From: Streptomyces sp. CBMA156
Lineage (GTDB): Bacteria; Actinomycetota; Actinomycetes; Streptomycetales; Streptomycetaceae
Direction of reading: 5' to 3'
DNA: 62,895 bases
Assembly (NCBI RefSeq): GCF_014596515.1
Contig: NZ_MSJQ01000030.1
Coordinates: forward strand, 1-62,895
Made by a program: the position numbers and the translations under genes
Notes under the pieces: model-generated
The model's database searches: none
The model's input: only the letters and a program-made list of their open reading frames with translations
Told to the model about the DNA's origin: nothing
Part shown: piece by piece, positions 40,933 to 49,118 of the stretch
Layout: every line of letters begins with the position of its first letter
How positions within the stretch are numbered: the stretch's first letter is position 1

Positions 40933-42099
40933 GTGAGTGGCAAGGACTACGTGGAGAAGGACTACTACAAGGTCCTCGGCGTGCCCAAGGACGCCACCGC
41001 CACCGAGATCAAGAAGACCTACCGCAAGCTCGCGCGTGAGTTCCACCCCGACGCCAACAAGGGTGACACCACGGCCGAGGAGCGGTTCAAGGACATCTCC
41101 GAGGCGTACGACGTCCTCTCCGACGAGAAGCGCCGCAAGGAGTACGACGAGGCCCGCAGCCTCTTCGCCAACGGCGGCTTCCGGGCCGGCGGCGGCCCCG
41201 GCGGCACCGGCAGCTACAGCTTCGACTTCGGCGACCTCTTCAGCGGCCAGCAGGGCGGCGGCGGGGGCGGCGGAGGCGGGCTCGGCGACGTCTTCGGCGG
41301 CCTCTTCAACCGCGGCGGCACCCGGCAGGCCCCGCCCAGGCGCGGCGCCGACGTCGAGACCGAGGTGACGCTCTCCTTCGAGGAGGCGGTCGACGGCGCG
41401 ACCGTCCCGCTGCGGATGACCAGCCAGGCCCCGTGCCGCCACTGCAACGGCAGCGGCGCCAAGTCCGGCACCACCCCGCGGGTCTGCCCGACCTGTGTCG
41501 GCGCCGGCACCGTCAGCCGCGGCCAGGGCGCCTTCGCGCTCTCCGAGCCGTGCAAGGACTGCCGCGGCCGGGGCATGATCGTCGACGACCCGTGCCCCGA
41601 CTGCCACGGCAGCGGCCGGGCCAGCTCGGCCCGCACCATGCAGGTCCGCATCCCGGCCGGCGTCCAGGCCGACCAGCGCATCCGGCTCAAGGGCAAGGGC
41701 GCCCAGGGCGAGCGCGGCGGACAGCCCGGCGACCTCTACGTCACCGTGCACGTCGACCCGCACCCGGTCTTCGGGCGCAAGGGCGACAACCTCACGGTCA
41801 CCGTCCCGGTCACCTTCCCCGAGGCGGCGCTCGGCGCCACCATCGAGGTGCCCACCCTGAACGGCCCCGCAGTGAAGCTCAAGCTCCCCCCGGGCAGCGC
41901 CAACGGCCTCACCATGCGCGCCCGCGGCAAGGGTGCCACCCGCAAGGACGGCACCCGCGGCGACCTCCTCGTCACCGTCGAGGTCGTGGTGCCCCAGCAG
42001 GTCGCCGGCGACGCGCTGAACGCCCTGGAGCAGTACCGCGAGGCCACCGCCTCCGACGATCCGCGAGCCGCCCTGTTCCGGGCGGCGAAGGGAGCGTGA
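40933..42099 (+). CDS. dnaJ: Co-chaperone DnaJ
   Basis: A protein of 388 residues: a J domain with the HPD tripeptide (KLAREFHPDANKG), a Gly/Phe-rich linker with a run of glycines near residues 110-118, four zinc-finger repeats (CRHCNGSG, CPTCVGAG, CKDCRGRG, CPDCHGSG), and the C-terminal substrate-binding domains. It stimulates the DnaK ATPase and delivers substrates. GTG 40933 is preferred, with GGGAGG 11 bases upstream; GTG 40921 overlaps that site. Confidence 0.95.
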   Translation: MSGKDYVEKDYYKVLGVPKDATATEIKKTYRKLAREFHPDANKGDTTAEERFKDISEAYDVLSDEKRRKEYDEARSLFANGGFRAGGGPGGTGSYSFDFGDLFSGQQGGGGGGGGGLGDVFGGLFNRGGTRQAPPRRGADVETEVTLSFEEAVDGATVPLRMTSQAPCRHCNGSGAKSGTTPRVCPTCVGAGTVSRGQGAFALSEPCKDCRGRGMIVDDPCPDCHGSGRASSARTMQVRIPAGVQADQRIRLKGKGAQGERGGQPGDLYVTVHVDPHPVFGRKGDNLTVTVPVTFPEAALGATIEVPTLNGPAVKLKLPPGSANGLTMRARGKGATRKDGTRGDLLVTVEVVVPQQVAGDALNALEQYREATASDDPRAALFRAAKGA

Positions 42100-42106
42100 C
42101 GACCAG

Positions 42107-42634
42107 ATGTCCCCGATGAACCCGATCGATCCCGACACCCCGATCGGCCCCGGCGTCGGCGAGGGCCTGCCCGGTGCCGGCCCGCGTCGCACCCGCCGGG
42201 CCGCGGCCCCGCCGCAGTACGTCCTCACCGAGGACACCCCGGTGTACGTCATCTCCGTGGCCGCCGAACTGTCCGGGCTGCATCCGCAGACCCTGCGCCA
42301 GTACGACCGCCTCGGCCTGGTCTGCCCCGACCGCACCGCGGGCCGCGGCCGCCGCTACTCCGCGCGCGACATCCAGCAGCTGCGCGAGGTCCAGCGGCTC
42401 TCCCAGGACGAGGGCATCAACCTGGCGGGCATCAAGCGGATCATCGAGCTGGAGAACCAGGTCTCCGCCCTCCAGTCCCGCGTCGCGGAACTGGTCGACT
42501 CCCTGGAGGGCGCCGCCAGCGCCCTGCGGCAGCGCGAGGCCGCCGTCCACGCCTCCTACCGCCGTGACCTCGTCCCGTACCAGCCCCCCACCCCGCAGTC
42601 CAGCGCCCTCGTCGTCTGGCGCCCCAGGCGCTGA
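42107..42634 (+). CDS. hspR: Heat-shock repressor HspR
   Basis: A MerR-family repressor of 175 residues. The winged helix-turn-helix is at about 47-115 (VYVISVAAELSGLHPQTLRQY, GRGRRYSARDIQQLREV), followed by a coiled coil and a C-terminal tail through which DnaK acts as co-repressor. An extra N-terminal 40 residues rich in Pro/Gly precede it. HspR binds HAIR sequences; three such sites are in this window, two before dnaK and one before clpB. It is the last gene of the operon, 7 bases after dnaJ, and closes a feedback loop. Confidence 0.95.
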   Translation: MSPMNPIDPDTPIGPGVGEGLPGAGPRRTRRAAAPPQYVLTEDTPVYVISVAAELSGLHPQTLRQYDRLGLVCPDRTAGRGRRYSARDIQQLREVQRLSQDEGINLAGIKRIIELENQVSALQSRVAELVDSLEGAASALRQREAAVHASYRRDLVPYQPPTPQSSALVVWRPRR

Positions 42635-42645
42635 CCGGGCCACCC

Positions 42646-42690
42646 ACCGAGCCGCCGGCCCCTCCTCTCGGGGGGTGCCGGCGGCTCGGT
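42646..42690 (+). terminator. Terminator of the dnaK operon
   Basis: A perfect 14-bp stem (ACCGAGCCGCCGGC with its complement) around a 17-base C/G-rich loop lies 11 bases past the hspR stop. Confidence 0.8.
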
Positions 42691-42825
42691 GTTGGTGAGA
42701 GAGTGTCGATCTGGCGATCGGCCAAGCTCGGGAGAGACCGGCGATCTCATCATCAGCAATGGTCACGCGCCCTAGGATCTGCTGGGACGGGTCACGGCGG
42801 GTTGGGTCAACGGCAAGGAGCCGGC

Positions 42826-43827
42826 ATGAGTGGACGAGCTCAATTCGGCCCCATCACGAGTGGGGGGCCGATACTTTCCGCGGAAGCTCGTGCGCTTTTC
42901 CTGCACATCATCAGGACCGGCGGGAGTACGTCGAAAGAGGTCGCGGCTCCGGGTGAATCGAGTCCGCTGGACGAATTGATCAGAATAGGCCTTCTGGTCC
43001 CTGACCTCGATGCGCCGGACAGCCTGATCGCCATCGACCCGACCCAGCTTTCGGAGAGCCTCAGCAGCACCTGGCAGCGACAGGCACTCGACCTTCTCAC
43101 CCGGGCCGTCACCCTGCCGACCGAACTGAGCGAACTCGCCCAGGAGTTTCACACGCCCGGACAGGTCGGCGGCTCGATCGAGTATGTCCATGGCAAAGTG
43201 CTGATAAATCAGAAGATGCAGCAGTACGCCGATGCGGGCGCCGAGGAGGCGCTGGCACTCCAGCCAGGGGGTCCACGGCCTCCCGAGCTACTGGCCTCGG
43301 TGATCGACCGGGACCTCGCCATGCTGGGCAACGGCACGAAGATCCGGACGATCTACCACGCCAGCACGCGATACCACCAGCCCACCCGGGACTACGTCAC
43401 ACGCCTGGCCAAGGCCGGCGGCCAGTACAGAACCCTTGACGAGCCCTATACCCGGCTCATCGTCATAGACCGGAAGATGGCCGTCATCCCGGTCGCGCAC
43501 GACTTGAACATGGCGGCCTTCATCCACGAACCCGCGGTGGCCACCTACCTCGCCGAGCAGGTCTTCGAGCCGAGCTGGAGCCGCGCCCTCGACTTCGACG
43601 GGGACCGCACCGTCCCCCAGCAGGTCGTCTCGCGGCTTCGCCAGACGATCATCGATCTCCTGCTGGCGGGAACCAATCACAGAGTCATCGCGAGACGCCT
43701 GGGAATCAGCGAACGCACCCTGGCCCGCCATATCGCCGAGATGCGCGAGGAGCACAATGTGGACTCCTTGTTCCAACTCGGATACGCGCTCGCGCGGGCT
43801 GAATCCACAAACGGGAACCATCCGTAG
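42826..43827 (+). CDS. TrmB/LuxR-type regulator, paralogue 1
   Basis: A protein of 333 residues. An N-terminal winged-helix-like part (about 20-70) precedes a long helical linker and a PLD-like effector domain (about 120-265, with IRTIYHASTRY and YTRLIVIDRKMAVIPVA). A C-terminal LuxR-type helix-turn-helix completes it (about 280-328, HRVIARRLGISERTLARHI). Two paralogues of the same layout lie at 45264 and 46228. Codon choice is less GC-biased than in its neighbours, hinting at transfer. ATG 42826 follows AAGGAG; TAGGAT at 42772 may be the -10. The ligand is unknown. Confidence 0.75.
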   Translation: MSGRAQFGPITSGGPILSAEARALFLHIIRTGGSTSKEVAAPGESSPLDELIRIGLLVPDLDAPDSLIAIDPTQLSESLSSTWQRQALDLLTRAVTLPTELSELAQEFHTPGQVGGSIEYVHGKVLINQKMQQYADAGAEEALALQPGGPRPPELLASVIDRDLAMLGNGTKIRTIYHASTRYHQPTRDYVTRLAKAGGQYRTLDEPYTRLIVIDRKMAVIPVAHDLNMAAFIHEPAVATYLAEQVFEPSWSRALDFDGDRTVPQQVVSRLRQTIIDLLLAGTNHRVIARRLGISERTLARHIAEMREEHNVDSLFQLGYALARAESTNGNHP

Positions 43828-43959
43828 AGACATGCCCGCGCCAGCAGCGCGTCGGATCAGTGGCGGGTAAAAGCGCGCCGGCCGTCCACATGCGAATACG
43901 TTTCCCGCGGACGAGGAAGTCCGGGGAAGTTTCGCATCAGTGCCGATCGGCACACGCGG

Positions 43960-44121
43960 TCAGCCCCAGCTGATGTCGTCGAGGACGGAGACAGCGGCAA
44001 CGGCCGACGAGTCGGGCGCCGCCTGCCCGTGGTCGACCGCGAGATACCCGCCGAGCAATGCAGCCGCACCGACAACCAGAGGCAGGACCGCGTTACGGAC
44101 GAAACGGCACAAGTGAGACAT
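43960..44121 (-). CDS. Small secreted or membrane-anchored peptide (53 residues)
   Basis: A peptide of 53 residues. A short basic start (MSHLCRFVRN) is followed by a hydrophobic stretch (AVLPLVVGAAALLGGYLAV) fit for a signal or anchor, then DHGQAAPDSSAVAAVS and the acidic end VLDDISWG. ATG 44121 follows AAGGGG with 6-base spacing; an ATG at 44139 would add 6 residues. It is divergent from the deoxyribosyltransferase-like gene and flanked by a LuxR-type regulator. A pheromone or RiPP-like role is inference; it could also be a simple membrane peptide. No homologue could be named. Confidence 0.55.
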   Translation of the reverse strand: MSHLCRFVRNAVLPLVVGAAALLGGYLAVDHGQAAPDSSAVAAVSVLDDISWG

Positions 44122-44328
44122 GCCCACCCCTTCTGTCATCTGCGTCGAACGCAGCGCCAAGACAAACTTACCGACCACATGTTGCCGCAGGGTGCACGAG
44201 CCTGCCAATAGCTGCACGCCTGAGAACGCGTCATCTCCCTGCCAGGCATCCATATGACACCGGGAAGCCCTGGACGGGGCAGGTGCCACAGATGGACGAT
44301 CAGTTCGCCCCCGATAGTCCAGCACCAG

Positions 44329-44355
44329 TTGACAATTCTGTTGCTGTACTGTCAA
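44329..44355. promoter_or_regulatory. Inverted repeat with -35-like arms between peptide and deoxyribosyltransferase-like genes
   Basis: TTGACA-N15-TGTCAA is a perfect dyad and reads as a consensus -35 box on each strand. It lies 100 bases before the ATG at 44456 and about 210 before the divergent peptide gene, inside an AT-rich island. It is a candidate operator for the neighbouring regulators. Confidence 0.5.
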
Positions 44356-44455
44356 TTCTCCCAACAATCGGGGCATCGGACTACTTGAAGCAGCAACCAC
44401 TCTCCACGCCTGCCGACGCACTTTTCAACCCGGTCGGCCTTTCCCCGGAGTCGAC

Positions 44456-45073
44456 ATGACCGAGCCCTACCTGCGTCACCACGACAGCCAGGCCCCTGAG
44501 GGTCGGCGTGCACGTGTGTTCCTGGCCGCGCCGCTGATGCGGCTGACCGGGCCGGCCGACAGCGTGGTGACGCTCGCCAGCCGGACGCGGCTGACGACGC
44601 TCCGCACCACCCTCCTCCGCAGCGGTGCCGCCGTGTACAGCGCGCACCACAGCGACGCCTGGACCATCTCCGGCCGCGCGCCGGAGCCGCGCGTTCCGTC
44701 CGACTTCCGCGCCCTCCAGTCCGCCGACCTGGTGTTCGCCTACGTCGGTGCCCCCCTCTCGGCCGGTGTGAGCCTGGAGCTCGGCTGGGCGTCGGCGCTG
44801 CGCAAGCCGATCGTCCTCCTGGTCGACGAGGCCATCACCCACAACCCGCTGATCGCCACCATCGAGCAGGTCGCCCCCGTCCTGCCGCTGGTCTTCGACG
44901 ACACCTGGTCGCAGGAGGCCCTCAACCACACGGTCGAGACCGCGCTCGACTGGGCCGGCATGGCGCTCTCCCTGCGCGAGGGCTTCTGGACCGCCCCCGG
45001 CGAGCAGTTCAGCGTCCCCCGGCAGCAGCCCCCGGTCCCCGGCTACTGGCCGACCGGCGCCGCCACCGGCTGA
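44456..45073 (+). CDS. Nucleoside 2-deoxyribosyltransferase-like protein
   Basis: A protein of 205 residues with a Rossmann-like fold: a first strand ARVFLAAPLM, a middle FRALQSADLVFAYVGAPLSAG, and SLELGWASALRKPIVLLVD. The Glu in SLELGWA occupies the nucleophile position of nucleoside deoxyribosyltransferases. These enzymes move deoxyribose between bases or hydrolyse nucleosides; relatives occur in signalling and defence contexts. The C-terminal 35 residues are Pro-rich and likely flexible. ATG 44456 follows GGAG. It is flanked by three related regulators and the small peptide gene, so it may make or degrade a nucleoside effector; this is inference. Confidence 0.7.
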   Translation: MTEPYLRHHDSQAPEGRRARVFLAAPLMRLTGPADSVVTLASRTRLTTLRTTLLRSGAAVYSAHHSDAWTISGRAPEPRVPSDFRALQSADLVFAYVGAPLSAGVSLELGWASALRKPIVLLVDEAITHNPLIATIEQVAPVLPLVFDDTWSQEALNHTVETALDWAGMALSLREGFWTAPGEQFSVPRQQPPVPGYWPTGAATG

Positions 45074-45263
45074 ACGGCGGCTGCCCACCGGGCTCTCCCG
45101 CCCGGGCTCCCCGCGGCTGCCGGCCCGGCCGGAACAGCGTCGCCGCGTCGTACGACTCCCGCGGCCGGGCGAACCGGCCCGCCACCGCACGCTCCCCGAG
45201 GCACCGGCCGCTCGCGCCGGCACGCCGGGTGAGGCGCTGGACGAAGAGCGGGGTGGCGGAGTG

Positions 45264-46238
45264 TCAGTCATGGCGCTCGCCCCGCAACTGCCAGCCGAGG
45301 TGGAAGAGGGTCCGGGCGCCGTAGCGGTCGCGCAGCCGGGAGATGTGGGCCGCGACGGTACGTTCGCTCACGCCCAGCCGGGTCGCGACGGCACGCTGGG
45401 TGAGACCGCGGGCGAGCAGCCGGCCGATCCGGACGGTGGTGGCGGGCGGCGGGTCGAGGTGACGGCCGACGGGTGCGGCGCGGGCCCAGTCGCGTTCGAA
45501 CTGGGCGACCAGGTAGGCCACGGTGGTGGGGTCGGTGAGGAAGGCGGCACGGCTGCGGTCCTCGGCGGCGGGGATGACCGCCACCGCACGGTCGAAGACC
45601 AGCACCCGCTCGTACGGTTCGGCGAGGACCCGGACCTGGGCGCCCTGCCCGGCGCGCAGCGCGATCTGGCTCTGCACGGTGGGATCCGCGACGGTGGCCG
45701 GCTGGTAGACGGTGCGCAGCGAACAGCCCCGGCGGAGCAGCGAGAGGTCCTGGGCGAGGGCCATCCTGAGGGCTTCGAGCGGACGCGGGCCGGGCTGGGC
45801 GGCCAGGACCTCCTCCCGGCACTCCGAGACGAGTTCGGTGACCCGTCGGCGGACGTCGGCGGCGTCGTCGACGGTGTCGGCCGGACCGGTAGTGCCGGCC
45901 GTACCGGCGGTGCCGGGGTCGACGGCCGGCGCACACCGGTCCGGGCGGCGGGCCGTGTCGTAGGCGCGGGCGAGCGGCCCGAGGGTGCCGGGGAGCCGCT
46001 CGGCGTGCAGCAGCAGGCGGACGGCGCGGGAGCGCAGTTCGAAGCCGATGCGGTCGACCTGGGCCCGCGGGTTGGCGGCGGTCCAGCCGGTGGCGGTGGG
46101 GGCGAGCAGGCCGCGCGCGACGAGGGCGGCCAGGGTGGGACGGTCGGCGGGGGCGAGGTCCTCGGGGCGCAGCCGCCCTCCGCCGCGGACCGCGGCGAGG
46201 TAGAGGGCCCGTTCGGCCTGGCCCGGCTCATCGGTCAT
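45264..46238 (-). CDS. TrmB/LuxR-type regulator, paralogue 2
   Basis: A protein of 324 residues with the same layout as the genes at 42826 and 46228: a short N-terminal helix-turn-helix-like part, a PLD-like effector domain (CREEVLAAQPGPRP, SLRTVYQPATVADP, YERVLVFDRAVAVIP) and a C-terminal LuxR-type DNA-binding domain (LTQRAVATRLGVSERTVAAHI). An insert of TAGTAGTTGPAD-type low complexity is seen near 135. It overlaps the preceding paralogue by 11 bases and is co-transcribed with it. High identity in the DNA-binding region to paralogue 3 suggests tandem duplication. Confidence 0.75.
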   Translation of the reverse strand: MTDEPGQAERALYLAAVRGGGRLRPEDLAPADRPTLAALVARGLLAPTATGWTAANPRAQVDRIGFELRSRAVRLLLHAERLPGTLGPLARAYDTARRPDRCAPAVDPGTAGTAGTTGPADTVDDAADVRRRVTELVSECREEVLAAQPGPRPLEALRMALAQDLSLLRRGCSLRTVYQPATVADPTVQSQIALRAGQGAQVRVLAEPYERVLVFDRAVAVIPAAEDRSRAAFLTDPTTVAYLVAQFERDWARAAPVGRHLDPPPATTVRIGRLLARGLTQRAVATRLGVSERTVAAHISRLRDRYGARTLFHLGWQLRGERHD

Positions 46239-47220
46239 CGCGGGCGCCCCGCATCAGCCAGCCGAGCTGGAAGAGGGTCTGGGCGCCGTAGCGGTCGCGC
46301 AGCCGGGAGATGTGGCCGGCGACGGTGCGTTCGCTCAGGCCGAGCCTGGTGGCGACGGCGCGCTGGGTGAGACCGCGGGCGAGGAGCCGGCCGACCCGGT
46401 CGGGGATGGTCCTGGCGGGTCCCTGGCCGGGGGCGGCGGTCTCGGTGGTCTCGGCGCGCGCCCAGTCGCGTTCGAAGGTGCCGACCAGGTAGGTGATGGT
46501 GGCCGGGTCGCTGATGAAGGCGGCGGTGCTGTTGTCGTCGTTGGCGGAGATCACGGCGACGGACCGGTCGAAGACGATCAGCCGCTGGAAGGGCTCGTCG
46601 AGCACGCGGATGAGCGAGCCGTGCCGGGTGACCTCCTCGGCGTAGGCGCGGGCGGGCGGGTCGGCGAGGGCGACCGGCTGGTAGACGGTGCGCAGCGAGC
46701 AGCCGCGCCTGAGCAGTTGGACGTCCTGGCGGAGCGCGACCTGGAGGGTGTCGGCGGGACGGTGTCCCGGCTGCGCGGTGAGGACCTCGGAGCGGCAGTC
46801 GGAGACGAGCTGGGAGATCCGCTGGCGGATGTGGACGTGCCCCTCGACGTGGACGGCGCCGCCGGCCGGGCCGGACGGGCGGGGCATCGCGTCGTAGGCG
46901 CGGGTCAGACCGTCCAGGGCGCCGGGGAGGTTCTCCGCGCGGACCAGCAGGCGGGTGGCCTCGCTGCGCAGTTCGGCGCCGAGGCGGTCGCTGACCGAGC
47001 GCGGGCTGACCGCGGTGTAGCAGCGGTCCATCGGGTTGACCATCAACAGGCCGATGTCGATGAGCTGTTGCAGCGCACCCTGGTCGATGTCGGTGACCTC
47101 GCCGGCCGGGACGCGGCCGCCCTCGGCGATGACGGCCAGGTAGAGCTGCCGGGCGGCCTCGTCAGGCTCCTCGCCCACGTGCCCCGCCTGGTCCGGTGTG
47201 ACCGCCGGTTCCGCCGTCAC
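46228..47220 (-). CDS. TrmB/LuxR-type regulator, paralogue 3
   Basis: A protein of 330 residues. After about 20 lead residues comes the N-terminal winged-helix-like part, then the PLD-like effector domain (RSEVLTAQPGHRP, SLRTVYQPVALADP, FQRLIVFDRSVAVIS) and the C-terminal LuxR-type helix-turn-helix (LTQRAVATRLGLSERTVAGHI). It begins at GTG 47220, overlapping by four bases (GTGA) the end of a weakly supported ORF upstream. It is the first well-supported gene of the minus-strand pair with paralogue 2. Confidence 0.75.
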   Translation of the reverse strand: MTAEPAVTPDQAGHVGEEPDEAARQLYLAVIAEGGRVPAGEVTDIDQGALQQLIDIGLLMVNPMDRCYTAVSPRSVSDRLGAELRSEATRLLVRAENLPGALDGLTRAYDAMPRPSGPAGGAVHVEGHVHIRQRISQLVSDCRSEVLTAQPGHRPADTLQVALRQDVQLLRRGCSLRTVYQPVALADPPARAYAEEVTRHGSLIRVLDEPFQRLIVFDRSVAVISANDDNSTAAFISDPATITYLVGTFERDWARAETTETAAPGQGPARTIPDRVGRLLARGLTQRAVATRLGLSERTVAGHISRLRDRYGAQTLFQLGWLMRGARDDR

Positions 47221-47585
47221 GTCGTGCCCTCCCTGCCGGACGCCTCTCCCCTGGTGTTGCCCCGTGTTCCCCGCCGCGCGGGCCGTGGTCCCGGTGGGCC
47301 GGCCGGGCCCACGGATCCGGATGCCGGTACGGCGTGGTCCCGGGCGTGGCGGTCACGGTACCGGGTGGGACGGCGGACCCCCGGCCCGGGTGCCGTCGCA
47401 CGCCGGGTCCCCGGGGGCCGCCATCGGTACGCCAATGCCAAGGCGCTCCCGTCGAGGCGGAGCAGCAACGCCTCGACGGGTCCGGCAGCGGGGGCCATCA
47501 CCACACATGGCCCCCAGCCGGTGCTCTTCGTTCCCCCGTTCCCGCCGGCGCCGACTGTGGCGCCCGCGGTCTTCTCGAAGAGCAA
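47217..47585 (-). CDS. Weakly supported ORF overlapping the start of regulator paralogue 3
   Basis: A frame of up to 122 residues from TTG 47585 ends in TGA overlapping the regulator's GTG (GTGA), an arrangement typical of co-translated genes. The product begins LFEKTAGATVGAGGNGGTKS and later becomes Arg/Pro-rich; no domain or homologue is recognised. About four fifths of third codon positions are G or C, lower than in confirmed genes nearby. It may equally be the untranslated leader of the regulator. Confidence 0.2.
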   Translation of the reverse strand: MLFEKTAGATVGAGGNGGTKSTGWGPCVVMAPAAGPVEALLLRLDGSALALAYRWRPPGTRRATAPGPGVRRPTRYRDRHARDHAVPASGSVGPAGPPGPRPARRGTRGNTRGEASGREGTT

Positions 47586-47636
47586 GTCGCCACCATCGGG
47601 CTGCGGTTGCCCGGACGACTTGGCGTGTCTCCACCC

Positions 47637-47831
47637 TCACAGCGTGACGTCCGGTGAACAAGTGCCGCCCGAGTGCATGTTCGCGCAATTGCAGCAATCT
47701 GCATCCCGGTGCTGGTGGGGAGGGCCGGGCGGCGGGTCGGATTCCGGTGAAGTCCGAGGCGGGGAAGGGGTGTCGGCGGTGTCCGGCGCCACCGTCGATT
47801 GGCCGTGCACGGTCATAGCGGACGTGCGCAT
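47637..47831 (-). CDS. Weakly supported small Cys/His-rich peptide ORF
   Basis: A frame of 64 residues whose N-terminal part is Pro/Ser/Thr-rich (TADTPSPPRTSPESDPPPGP). It is followed by HQHRDADCCNCANMHSGGTC and a short tail. The clustered Cys/His residues could bind metal or be a modified-peptide core. ATG 47831 has only a poor ribosome binding site (AGGA touching the start), and third-position GC is about 77 percent. It precedes the regulator pair on the same strand. It may be spurious. Confidence 0.25.
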   Translation of the reverse strand: MRTSAMTVHGQSTVAPDTADTPSPPRTSPESDPPPGPPHQHRDADCCNCANMHSGGTCSPDVTL

Positions 47832-47938
47832 TCCTGCACCGCCGGCATGCTCCTGAGCTGCCCGTCCGCCCCCGGTGACCAGCCCCGACGCGTTCCGGTA
47901 CCCGCCGGCCCGCGCCGAGCCCGCGACCGGCCGTGCGC

Positions 47939-49048
47939 TCAGCGGGCCAGCAACCGCCCCCGCGCCAGCCCGGCCGCGGTACCGCCCGCCGCGAGCACCC
48001 AGGCGAGCGCCAGCAGCAGGTACAGCCCGACGGCCAGCCCGCTGAAGCCCCCGAAGCCGGTGTGCCGGGCGAGCGCGGAGGCGCCGGTGACGCAGGTGCC
48101 GACCGGGAAGGTGTACGCCCACCAGGTCATCGCGAACGGCATCCCGGCCCGGCGGGCGCGCAGGTTGGCGGTCAGCGCGACGGCCAGCCAGAGCATCGCG
48201 ACGCCGATCACCGCCACGCCGTACAGCTCGGCCAGGTCGGTCATGGCGGGCGCCAGCGCGGGCAGCACCGGGCGGGCGGCGTCGGCGAGCTGGTGGACCG
48301 CGGTGACGGACTGGCCGAGCGGGCCGAGCACCAGGAACAGCGTGGGGGTGAGCGCCAGGGCGGGCAGCCTGCTGTGGAACAGCCCGGTGAAGACCACCGG
48401 CAGCAGCACCAGGGTGGCGAGCAGGCCGATCCCGAACAGCGCCCAGCAGCCGTACAGCATGGCCTGCTGCGCCGTCCCGGCCGGCAGGTGCGGGACCAGC
48501 GCCGGGCCGCAGGCGGAGGCGACCAGCGGGGCGACCACCGGCAGCAGCCAGGTCGGGTTGGCCTCCAGGGCGGAGACCCGGTGCCGGGTGATCATCAGGT
48601 ACGGGATACCACCCGCCACGGCCAGCGCGTACAGGGTGCCGAGGCTCCACAGCACGGCGTCCAGGGCGACCGCGGGGCCGGTGCCGATGACCCGGGAGCC
48701 GAGCAGCAGGGTGCCCAGACCGACCGCCAGCAGCGCCATCGGCGGGCAGCCGTAGAAGACCGCGGTGGCCGGGTTGTCCAGCAGCTGGGCGCGGGCCGCC
48801 TCGCGGTGCCGGGTGAGGTGGACCAGCCGGGCGGCGGCCAGCACCAGCAGGGCGGCCAGGCCGAGCGCCCACATCACCTCGCCGAAGCCGGTCAGCCCGG
48901 GCAGCCGCACCGGCAGCACGGCGGCGCCGTTCGCCAGGATCGCGGTGCCCATCACTGCGGCGTACCAGTTGGGGCCGAGCTGGGCGAGGTCGAACCTGGA
49001 GCGGACGGCGGGACGGGCGAGGGGGCCGATACCGGCCAGAGTGGACAT
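47939..49048 (-). CDS. TDT-family (tellurite resistance/dicarboxylate/SLAC1-type) transporter
   Basis: A protein of 369 residues with about ten membrane helices. The N-terminal LGPNWYAAVMGTAILANGAA is the conserved first helix of the TDT/SLAC1 channel-like family. Relatives move tellurite, malate, sulfite or chloride. Its start lies 70 bases from the divergent LysR gene, and a CTATG-N4-CATAG operator lies between them, so the regulator likely controls it. The substrate cannot be decided from sequence alone; a sulfite exporter is a reasonable guess because many TDT genes pair with LysR proteins. Confidence 0.82.
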   Translation of the reverse strand: MSTLAGIGPLARPAVRSRFDLAQLGPNWYAAVMGTAILANGAAVLPVRLPGLTGFGEVMWALGLAALLVLAAARLVHLTRHREAARAQLLDNPATAVFYGCPPMALLAVGLGTLLLGSRVIGTGPAVALDAVLWSLGTLYALAVAGGIPYLMITRHRVSALEANPTWLLPVVAPLVASACGPALVPHLPAGTAQQAMLYGCWALFGIGLLATLVLLPVVFTGLFHSRLPALALTPTLFLVLGPLGQSVTAVHQLADAARPVLPALAPAMTDLAELYGVAVIGVAMLWLAVALTANLRARRAGMPFAMTWWAYTFPVGTCVTGASALARHTGFGGFSGLAVGLYLLLALAWVLAAGGTAAGLARGRLLAR

Positions 49049-49095
49049 GCTCCCACCGTCGCCCGGGGGCCCGGCCGCCGGTAGCGCCCCGACCT

Positions 49096-49112
49096 CTATG
49101 GGGGCATAGCCT
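49096..49112 (+). promoter_or_regulatory. LysR operator dyad and overlapping -10 box
   Basis: CTATG-GGGG-CATAG (49096-49109) is a perfect dyad overlapping TAGCCT (49107-49112), the likely -10 of the LysR gene, 6 bases before its ATG. Binding would repress the regulator's own, probably leaderless, transcript. Confidence 0.55.
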
Positions 49113-49118
49113 GAATCT

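Noticed and set aside
44058..44459. Plus-strand frame across the peptide/deoxyribosyltransferase intergenic region
   Set aside because: Antisense to the better-supported small peptide, no ribosome binding site, and it ends on the start of the next gene only by chance.
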